Source of the DNA: JACZQZ01 sp046756945
Lineage (GTDB): Bacteria > Pseudomonadota > Alphaproteobacteria > Rhodospirillales > 2-02-FULL-58-16
Assembly (NCBI GenBank): GCA_046756945.1
Contig: JBHHXI010000027.1
Location: 1 to 26,015 of the forward strand
Direction: 5' to 3'
Length of the DNA stretch: 26,015 nt
In this document: piece by piece, positions 20,477-26,015 of the stretch
How the letters are laid out: each line of letters begins with the position of its first letter
Numbering within the stretch: position 1 is the stretch's first letter
Notes under the pieces: generated by a model
Database searches by the model: none
What the model saw: the letters and a program-made list of their open reading frames with translations, nothing else
Told to the model about the DNA's origin: nothing
Translations under genes and position numbers: made by a program

Positions 20477-21573
20477 CGATCGACAAGCGGCAAGTGCTGC
20501 TTTACGGCGGAATTCTTGTCGCCGGGATCGCGGCGCCGTTCCTGTTTCCATCGTATACGTTCCAGTTCACCGTGCTTTGGGTGATGGTCCTGTTCGCCGT
20601 CACCTGGGACATGCTGGGCGGGCAGATGGGGTACAACTCGCTGGGCAACATCTTTTTCTTCGGCGCCGGGATGTACGTCTGCGCCGTGGTCCAGATCGGG
20701 CTTTACTACGACGTCGCCCAGTACACCGCCTCCTACGGCGCGGTGAAGGTCGAATTCACCGCCGACCAGTATTTCACCGGCCTGGCCCTGGGGGTGGTCG
20801 CGGCGGGGCTGGCGACGATGGTTTTCGCCGTCGTCTTCGGCTGGATCGTGTTCGGGCTTCGCGGCCCGTACTTCGCCATCGGCACCCTTGGCGTGGCGCT
20901 GTCGGCGGGGGAGCTCGCCGGCGCATGGGAATACATCGGCGGCGGCGGCGGGATCGCGCTGCCGGTCTATCCCGGCGAGCCGGACGAACGGAGCCTGTTA
21001 TTTTATATCCTTTGCTTCATCCTGGCGATTACCACCGTGATCATGGTGAAACGGTTATACGCTGGCCGTTTCGGGCTGGCCATCAACGCCATCCGGGACG
21101 ACGAGGAGAAGGCCGAGGGAATGGGCATCCACACCAAGCGCTACAAGACCATCGCCTGGGCCATCTCGGCGTTCTTCCTGGGCATGTCCGGCGCCCTTTT
21201 CGGCAACATGATCGGCTTCATCGAGCCCCTCGAGGTGGCATTCCCGACGGTGACCTTCGGCATCTTCATGGTGGTCATGTGCCTCCTGGGCGGCAAAGGC
21301 ACCCTTTGGGGCCCGGTCGTCGGAGCGACGCTCTTCCACGCCTTCAAGGAAATGACGTGGACCTATATGCTCGGCTGGCAGTGGGTGGCGCTGGGGGCGC
21401 TGATCATCATCATCGTCGTCTTTTTCCAGCAGGGGATCATGGGCTGGGTGCAGGAAAAGTGGCCCGAAAAGTTCGGCATCGTGGTCGATGACCGTGCCCT
21501 GGCGGAAACGGACCCGGACCTGGACGAGGTTCGATCCCAGCGGCTGCGGCGGCAAACGGAGCCCGCCCAATGA
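20473..21573 (+). CDS. livM: Liv-type ABC transporter permease LivM
   Basis: 366 aa; the ATG overlaps the livH stop (ATGA). Multi-span inner-membrane permease. Recognisable are WVMVLFAVTWDMLGGQMGYNSLGN (family signature with the Gly-rich GQxGY), GLRGPYFAIGTLGVALSAGELA, the coupling loop GRFGLAINAIRDDEEKAEGMGI, and GGKGTLWGPVVGATLFHAFKE. The loop between the early helices (YDVAQYTASYGAVKVEFTAD) is longer than in classical LivM, and a charged C-terminal tail of about 35 residues follows the last helix. Both may be lineage traits. Stop overlaps the livG start by four bases. Confidence 0.92.
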   Translation: MTIDKRQVLLYGGILVAGIAAPFLFPSYTFQFTVLWVMVLFAVTWDMLGGQMGYNSLGNIFFFGAGMYVCAVVQIGLYYDVAQYTASYGAVKVEFTADQYFTGLALGVVAAGLATMVFAVVFGWIVFGLRGPYFAIGTLGVALSAGELAGAWEYIGGGGGIALPVYPGEPDERSLLFYILCFILAITTVIMVKRLYAGRFGLAINAIRDDEEKAEGMGIHTKRYKTIAWAISAFFLGMSGALFGNMIGFIEPLEVAFPTVTFGIFMVVMCLLGGKGTLWGPVVGATLFHAFKEMTWTYMLGWQWVALGALIIIIVVFFQQGIMGWVQEKWPEKFGIVVDDRALAETDPDLDEVRSQRLRRQTEPAQ

Positions 21574-22331
21574 GCGCCATGATCGAATGCGAGGGCGTCT
21601 CCAAGGCCTTCGGCGGCGTCATCGCCAACAACGAAATCACCCTCGAGGTTCCCGAGGGGCGCATCACCGGGCTGATCGGCCCCAACGGCTCGGGCAAGAC
21701 GACCCTGTTCAATTCCATCGTCGGCTATCACCCCATCGACGCGGGATCCATCAAGTTCGAGGGCCACGAGATTTCCGATATGCGGGTGCCGCAGATTGCC
21801 CGCCTTGGCCTGCTGCGCACCTTCCAGCAGACACGCATCTATTCGAAGATGAACTGCGTGGACAACATGCTTGTCTCGATCCCGCACCGCAACGAGACAT
21901 ACCGGAGCATGTTCTCCCGGTATACGCCGGACGTGACCGAGCGGGCGGAGGCGCTTCTCGAGTTCGTCGGCCTCTACGAGAAGCGGTTTCTCATCTCCGG
22001 CGATCTCTCGTTCGGTCAGCAGAAGCTCCTGGAATTCGCCATGGCGCTGATGAACGAGCCCAGGGTGTTGCTGCTCGACGAGCCTACCGCGGGGATCAAC
22101 CCCACCCTGATCAACGGCCTGATCGACCGTCTGCGACGGGCCACGACCGAGCTCGGCATTACCTTGTTCGTCATCGAGCACAACATGCCGGTGATCATGG
22201 GCCTGGCCGACAATATTTACTGTCTTGCCAACGGCCGGCTGCTCGCCCATGGCCCGCCGGAGAAGATCCAGAACGACCAGCGCGTGATCAACGCCTATCT
22301 GGGCGCCCACTATTACCTGGATTCCGACTGA
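21570..22331 (+). CDS. livG: Liv-type ABC transporter ATPase LivG
   Basis: 253 aa, start within ATGA at the livM stop. Cytoplasmic ABC ATPase. Walker A GPNGSGKT (37-44), Q-loop Gln in RTFQQTRIYSKM, signature DLSFGQQKLLEFA (LSFGQ in place of LSGGQ, common in LivG), Walker B VLLLDEP (Asp170) with catalytic Glu171, and H-loop IEHNMPVIM. The insertion between Q-loop and signature (NMLVSIPHRNETYRSMFSRY) is where LivG proteins carry their helical arm. The final YLGAHYYLDSD follows the family's 'YLG' end, with a short acidic extension. TGA and the next ATG share one base. Confidence 0.94.
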   Translation: MSAMIECEGVSKAFGGVIANNEITLEVPEGRITGLIGPNGSGKTTLFNSIVGYHPIDAGSIKFEGHEISDMRVPQIARLGLLRTFQQTRIYSKMNCVDNMLVSIPHRNETYRSMFSRYTPDVTERAEALLEFVGLYEKRFLISGDLSFGQQKLLEFAMALMNEPRVLLLDEPTAGINPTLINGLIDRLRRATTELGITLFVIEHNMPVIMGLADNIYCLANGRLLAHGPPEKIQNDQRVINAYLGAHYYLDSD

Positions 22332-23215
22332 TGCCAGCAACCGGCGGCACGAACCATGCCAATAAAGCCCGCGGGCACATAGGCGGGAAGCACGATGCCG
22401 TCATCTCCGTCGAGGAGGTCACCCGTCAGGCCCAACGGATGGCCGAAGGCACCACCGTGGAACAGGTGGCCAAGCTGGCCCGGAATGCGCCCTATGTGAA
22501 GATCGAGAACCTGCGCGCCGGGTACGGCAAGATGGAAATCCTGCACGACTTCAACCTGCAGGTATCGAAGAAACAGTCACTGTGCCTGATCGGGCCCAAC
22601 GGCGCCGGCAAGTCGACGGTGCTGCACTCGATCTTCGGTTTCACCAACATCTTCAGCGGCAGCATCGTGGTCGGCGACGGCGACGACGGGCGCGACATCA
22701 CCGCCATGTCCGCCAGCGAGAAACTGAAGAACGTGGGTATCGCGTATATCCTTCAGGACAAGTCCGTCTTTTCGGCCATGACCGTGGAGGAAAACCTGTG
22801 GATGGGCGGCTACCTGATGGAAGAGCCGGCCCAGGCCAAGGAGGCGGCGGAGAAGATTTTCGAGAAATACCCCCGTCTGGCCGAGCGCCGCACCCACACC
22901 GCCGGCGTGCTCTCGGGCGGCGAGCGCCGCCTGCTGGAAATCTCGCGCGCCCTGGTCATGGAACCGGAAATCCTCCTCGTCGACGAGCCGTCCATCGGCC
23001 TCGAGCCCCGGTTCATCGACATGGTGTTCGAAATCCTCGATGAACTGCAGAACGTCGAAGGCAAGACCATCATCATGGTCGAGCAGAACGCCAAGAAGGG
23101 TCTGGAATTCGCCGATATCGGGTACGTTCTGGTTTCCGGCGAGATCGCCATCGCCGGGCCGGGAGACGAGCTCCTGGAAAACCCGGAAGTGGGCCGCCTT
23201 TTCCTCGGCGGTTAG
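22331..23215 (+). CDS. livF: Liv-type ABC transporter ATPase LivF with N-terminal extension
   Basis: 294 aa; ATG overlaps the livG stop by one base (TGATG). The ATPase core starts near residue 55 (YVKIENLRAGYGKMEILHDF). Walker A is GPNGAGKS (88-95), the Q-loop ILQDKSVFSAMTVEENLWMG, the signature LSGGERRLLEISRAL, Walker B ILLVDEP, and the H-loop position is MVEQNAKKGLE, where LivF proteins normally have Gln-Asn rather than His. The end ENPEVGRLFLGG is typical. Classical LivF is about 235 residues, so some 55 residues at the N-terminus are extra: a basic start, then a predicted helix SVEEVTRQAQRMAEGTTVEQVAKLA. An internal start at this point is possible but no better ribosome site was seen. Last gene of the operon. 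Confidence 0.92.
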   Translation: MPATGGTNHANKARGHIGGKHDAVISVEEVTRQAQRMAEGTTVEQVAKLARNAPYVKIENLRAGYGKMEILHDFNLQVSKKQSLCLIGPNGAGKSTVLHSIFGFTNIFSGSIVVGDGDDGRDITAMSASEKLKNVGIAYILQDKSVFSAMTVEENLWMGGYLMEEPAQAKEAAEKIFEKYPRLAERRTHTAGVLSGGERRLLEISRALVMEPEILLVDEPSIGLEPRFIDMVFEILDELQNVEGKTIIMVEQNAKKGLEFADIGYVLVSGEIAIAGPGDELLENPEVGRLFLGG

Positions 23216-23229
23216 GTCGTGTTCTCTTA

Positions 23230-23380
23230 AAATAGAGTTGGGTCAGCGGCGGGATCGGAAGGTCTCCGGAACAACCAACGCTTCACGTTGAGGGCGTTCG
23301 CGTCCTATGTGCCATTCAGGGATAAGCGTGACCTGCGGCGTAACATCGAGATGCTTCGCAAAGCGGGAGTGCCGGAATGA
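23230..23380 (+). pseudogene. Possible C-terminal gene fragment
   Basis: A 49-codon open stretch with no ATG start reads ...RFTLRAFASYVPFRDKRDL, then RRNIEMLRKAGVPE and a TGA stop. Amino-acid make-up looks like a helical protein C-terminus, but the frame is closed just upstream by TAA. Source family not recognised. It may be chance. Confidence 0.25.
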
Positions 23381-23422
23381 GGCGGGCCTGTTGATGGCTT
23401 GGTCCCCGGAAGGAGCAGCCCC

Positions 23423-23965
23423 ATGCTGATCAAGGCCGATCAATCGTGCCTGATCGTGATCGACGTCCAGGAACGGCTGGTGCCCGCCATGCAGGCTCCG
23501 GCGCGGGTGATCCGCAATACCCGGACCCTGATGACGGCGGCGTCCAGGCTCGGAATCCCGATGCTGCTCACCGAGCAGTACCCCAAGGGGCTCGGCCATA
23601 TCGTGCCGGAGCTCCAGGACCTGGCCAAGGACGGCAAGGTGCTCGAGAAAATGCACTTTTCCTGCATGAACGAGCCGTCCTTCGCCGCCGAGTTCAAGGC
23701 TTTGGACCGCCGCCAGGCGGTCATCGTCGGCATGGAGGCCCATATCTGCGTTATGCAGACCGGCGTCAATCTGATGGAGGAGGGCTTCGAGATCTTCGTC
23801 GTCACCGACGCCACGTCATCGAGGACGCTGGAGAGCGAGAAAGCGTGCCTGGACAGGCTGGGCGCCGCCGGTGCCGGCATCGTCACCACCGAGATGGTGG
23901 TCTTCGAGTGGCTTGGCCGCGCCGGCACGCCCGAGTTCACGGAACTCCTGGAAAAAATCAAATAG
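23423..23965 (+). CDS. Isochorismatase-family cysteine hydrolase (YcaC/nicotinamidase-like)
   Basis: 180 aa from the ATG after GGAAGGAGCAGCCCC. The catalytic triad of the family is complete: Asp14 in LIVIDVQERL, Lys76 in VLEKMHFSC, Cys109 in VGMEAHICVMQTG, with the preceding Glu-Ala forming the cis-peptide region. VTDATSSRTLESEKACLDRLGAAGAGIVTTEMVVFEWL matches the YcaC-like group rather than true nicotinamidases, whose metal-binding Asp/His set is not evident. Enzymes of this group hydrolyse amides, carbamoyl compounds or are of unknown substrate. It lies 207 nt behind livF in the same direction, so it may process what the importer brings in; the gap contains no clear terminator. Confidence 0.85.
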   Translation: MLIKADQSCLIVIDVQERLVPAMQAPARVIRNTRTLMTAASRLGIPMLLTEQYPKGLGHIVPELQDLAKDGKVLEKMHFSCMNEPSFAAEFKALDRRQAVIVGMEAHICVMQTGVNLMEEGFEIFVVTDATSSRTLESEKACLDRLGAAGAGIVTTEMVVFEWLGRAGTPEFTELLEKIK

Positions 23966-24061
23966 GGCGGCGCGAGGACCGAAACGCCGTCGATACTGAC
24001 CTTCCCGGCCTCCAAGGCGGCGCACTCCCATGGTTACCGGGAAACGTGGCACAAGATGCGC

Positions 24062-24232
24062 TCAATGGCGCGTGCAACGCCGGTTTGGGACGGTGCATTG
24101 CGGTCTCCCTCTTGATCGGACTCTTTTTGGCGCGGTTTCGCCCAGGGCGCGCTCCGACTCGGTGATGTAGTCCCGGGTCAGCGGCACGGCGTCCTGGCGT
24201 TTGGCCAGCTGGATCTGCAGGACAATCTGTGC
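24062..24232 (-). pseudogene. Remnant of a protein-coding gene, family not recognised
   Basis: On the minus strand a frame opens directly after a TAA and reads AQIVLQIQLAKRQDAVPLTR, then DYITESERALGETA (to about 24130), with the G/C-ending codon bias of real genes in the region. It then degenerates and stops at 24062. There is no start codon. It looks like an internal or C-terminal piece left by deletion. The helix-Pro-Leu pattern vaguely recalls phage terminase small subunits, but I would not assign it. Confidence 0.3.
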
Positions 24233-24254
24233 TTAAGGAATATTATCGCTGGCC

Positions 24255-24857
24255 TCAGCCCCCCCGGGTTGCTCGCCGGTTGTCCCGTTCCGGCCACTCG
24301 AGCGGCCTGAGCGCTTCGTGCGGCTCACCGGCGGTGAGGGCGGCATCCTGGTTCCATAGCGGGTTATTTCTGTCGTCCGGGTGAAGGTCCTGTGCCGTCT
24401 CCGGGGTGTGCCAATACGAATAGTCGATGGACGCATCGCCATACGTCTGTTTCGTGCCGTGCGCGAAGGGGCACCACCAGTTCTCCACAAGCTTGACCAA
24501 GTACGCCGTCCACTCCAGCAAACCGACGCTCAAAGGGCAATAAAGCGTGCAATTGAAGATCCAGAACAGCCTCGCCCTTATCCAAATTGCCAACTTGTTG
24601 CCGCCTCGGTAGACGATCTGTGACTTGTAGCGATAACGATGGCTTTTCCAGTCCGGAAGGAAGTCCTTCAGGGGCTTGATGTCCCTCGCGCCCATCATCC
24701 GCAGGTGGACGTAGACCATCAGAGCGGTGACGATGACAGCCGGCAGGAATACGATCGGCACGTAAACGAAAAACAGCCCGAAGTATGCCCGCAGATCGGA
24801 TACGTTCTGAAACGGCACACCGATCGAAACACGCTGACAGGTTTCACATGCCTTCAT
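24255..24857 (-). CDS. Two-span membrane protein with N-terminal CxxC, unknown function
   Basis: 200 aa from the ATG at 24857; an ATG at 24875 (six codons earlier) is possible and neither has a strong ribosome site. The start MKACETCQRVSIGVPFQ has one CxxC. Residues about 24-55 (YFGLFFVYVPIVFLPAVIVT and following) form a transmembrane helix. Then comes a basic aromatic block (WKSHRYRYKSQIVYRGGNKLAIW), a second hydrophobic segment around FWIFNCTLYCPLSVGLLEW, and a conserved-looking WWCPFAHGTKQTYGDASIDYSYWH. The C-terminal 45 residues are acidic and soluble. Cys residues in FNCTLYCP and WWCP could bind metal or haem, or form disulfides. I associate this type with uncharacterised alphaproteobacterial membrane proteins. 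It converges with the isochorismatase-family gene and diverges from the gene at 25093. Confidence 0.7.
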   Translation of the reverse strand: MKACETCQRVSIGVPFQNVSDLRAYFGLFFVYVPIVFLPAVIVTALMVYVHLRMMGARDIKPLKDFLPDWKSHRYRYKSQIVYRGGNKLAIWIRARLFWIFNCTLYCPLSVGLLEWTAYLVKLVENWWCPFAHGTKQTYGDASIDYSYWHTPETAQDLHPDDRNNPLWNQDAALTAGEPHEALRPLEWPERDNRRATRGG

Positions 24858-25092
24858 GGCAACGCCCCGCCCCATCCATTTCGTACTCTGCCGGGACCCT
24901 GTGGTCCTCCGTCCAGGGGGACCGACCGGCCGAGCTTTGAGTCTGAGACCAGGATTTGGAAATTCAAAAAGTTTGGAGTTCCCAGGCGGGCCTGGTGGCG
25001 CGCCCGGTGCCCCATGTCCGGCGGGGAACCGTCGATTTCGCAGCGGCCACCGGCTATGATGGCCTTGCCGACGGCGGGAAAGGAAAACGCGC

Positions 25093-25965
25093 ATGTCCAA
25101 GGCGACGCGGCTCAGGGAGAAAATCCGGGAAAAGCCGCTTACGCACATCATCGGCGCCCACAATCCGCTCTGCGCCCGGCTTGCCGAGGAGGCCGGGTTC
25201 GACGGCATCTGGGCCAGCGGCTTCGAGCTCTCGGCCGCCTACGGCGTTCCCGATGCCAGCCTGATCTCCATGACCGAGCACCTGGAGATGGCCCGCGCCA
25301 TGAACGACGCCGTGGACATTCCCGTCGTCGCCGACGTGGACACCGGCTACGGGAATGCCATCAACGTCATGCATACGCTGCGCAAATACGAAGACGCGGG
25401 CATGGCGGCGATGGTGATCGAGGACAAGGTATTTCCCAAGGATACCAGCCTGCTGGCCGGCGGCCGTCAGGAGCTGTTGGCGATCGGGGAGTTCGAAGGC
25501 AAGATCGCGGCCGCCGTCGCCACCCGCCGGGACCCCGACTTCATGATCATCGCCCGCACCGAGGCGCTGATCGCCGGGCTGGGCCAGGCGGAAGCCAGAG
25601 GGCGCGCCGAACGGTACGCCGACGCCGGCGCCGATGCGGTGCTCATCCATTCGAAGTCGGAGACCCCGGACGAGATCGTGAAATTCATCGGCGCCTGGGC
25701 GCGCGAGACCCCGATCGTCATCGTGCCCACGGCGTACCCGCAGCTTACCGAGGCCGACATCGTCGCACTCGAAAAGGTGAAGATGGTCATCTACGGCAAT
25801 CACGCCATCCGCGCCGTGGTCACGGCGCTGGAGCAGGTGTTCGGCCGGATCCGCAAGGACGGCGGCATCCACAACGTGCACGGAACCATCGTTCCGGTGA
25901 CCCGCATCTTCGAGCTTCAGGGCGTGCCCGAAATGAAGGCGAACGAAAAGAAGTACCTGCGCTAG
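25093..25965 (+). CDS. Phosphonopyruvate hydrolase / PEP mutase-family enzyme
   Basis: 290 aa, ATG after GGGAAAGGAAAACGCGC. Member of the PEP mutase/isocitrate lyase superfamily, a TIM barrel with Mg2+. Visible are IWASGFELSAAYGVPDAS, the metal site VADVDTGYGNAINV (Asp81, Asp83), the gating loop VIEDKVFPKDTSL (110-120) and IIARTEALIAGLG. The gating-loop residue is Thr118, where PEP mutases have Asn (PKxNS). Together with VPTAYPQLTEADI and YGNHAIRA this favours phosphonopyruvate hydrolase, which cleaves the C-P bond of phosphonopyruvate to pyruvate and phosphate; PEP mutase is the main alternative. The protein is full length, ending in KKYLR. Its TAG stop lies inside the CTAG terminus of the second repeat copy. 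No phosphonate transporter or transaminase gene adjoins it in the window. Confidence 0.83.
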   Translation: MSKATRLREKIREKPLTHIIGAHNPLCARLAEEAGFDGIWASGFELSAAYGVPDASLISMTEHLEMARAMNDAVDIPVVADVDTGYGNAINVMHTLRKYEDAGMAAMVIEDKVFPKDTSLLAGGRQELLAIGEFEGKIAAAVATRRDPDFMIIARTEALIAGLGQAEARGRAERYADAGADAVLIHSKSETPDEIVKFIGAWARETPIVIVPTAYPQLTEADIVALEKVKMVIYGNHAIRAVVTALEQVFGRIRKDGGIHNVHGTIVPVTRIFELQGVPEMKANEKKYLR

Positions 25966-26015
25966 CAGGCTGCTGAAAAACCACCCATGTGCCGTCCTAT
26001 CCTTCGAGACGCCGC
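25962..26015. mobile_element. Second copy of the MITE-like element, cut by the window end
   Basis: These 54 bases are identical to the reverse complement of 16983-17036, beginning with the same 19-bp terminal repeat CTAGCAGGCTGCTGAAAAA. The copy is inverted relative to the one at 16856 and continues beyond the window. Its first bases supply, or coincide with, the TAG stop of the gene at 25093. Confidence 0.85.

Noticed and set aside
24044..24060. Second sigma-54-like site (TGGCACA...)
   Set aside because: The -12 half lacks TTGC and the site lies within gene debris with no gene properly placed downstream.

Overview
The window reads as a chromosomal segment of a GC-rich alphaproteobacterium, probably Rhodospirillales-like. 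The grounds are a FlaF plus flagellin pair, strongly G/C-ending codons, Caulobacterales/Rhodospirillales-type small secreted proteins, and a CTCATCCTGAGGAG/GTCTCGAAGG palindromic repeat of a kind common in alphaproteobacteria. This assignment is inference; there is no rRNA or tRNA in the window. There is no prophage, integron, CRISPR array or complete insertion sequence. The only mobile DNA is a short non-coding palindromic element, present as one whole copy and one copy cut by the window end.

Layout. 1-1136: a textbook sigma-54 promoter drives a receiver-like protein that lacks its phosphorylation site, followed by a secreted PepSY-like protein. 1170-2351 (-): glutaryl-CoA dehydrogenase. 2352-3101: a regulatory gap with three alternating copies of one half-site, then a small secreted protein. 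3118-4779 (-): flagellin followed by flaF. 4780-5159: a very AT-rich divergent spacer. 5160-8133: a tightly spaced set encoding a split thiamine-diphosphate decarboxylase (ComD/ComE-like) and a class III nucleotide cyclase with an SRPBCC domain and a zinc-ribbon/DUF5939-like region. 8270-10689: a 53-residue membrane peptide and a PAS-PAS-GGDEF-EAL protein. 10712-11242: a KdsC-type phosphatase. 11256-11393 (-): a candidate small RNA with three stem-loops and CUCCC motifs. 11557-14700: bifunctional PutA. 14964-16253: a lipoprotein and a membrane-anchored alpha/beta hydrolase. 16437-16859: a disordered hypothetical protein whose stop codon lies inside the terminus of the 181-bp repeat. 17116-17999: a small tail-anchored protein divergent from a Panacea/SocA-like protein. 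18236-23215: a complete five-gene Liv-type ABC importer. 23423-25965: an isochorismatase-family hydrolase, gene debris, a two-TM hypothetical (-), and a phosphonopyruvate hydrolase/PEP mutase-family enzyme that ends in a second copy of the repeat.

How the parts may work together. Much of the left half is signalling: the pseudo-receiver, the cyclase and the c-di-GMP enzyme. The right half is solute uptake and catabolism: PutA, GcdH, the Liv importer and the two hydrolases. The ComDE-like enzyme and the phosphonopyruvate hydrolase could both act on 3-phosphono- or 3-sulfo-pyruvate, but they lie 19 kb apart and the link is only suggestive. No undescribed multi-gene system is evident. The best leads are the candidate sRNA at 11256-11393, the stop-codon-associated palindromic element, the sigma-54-driven pseudo-receiver, and the decarboxylase-cyclase gene set.
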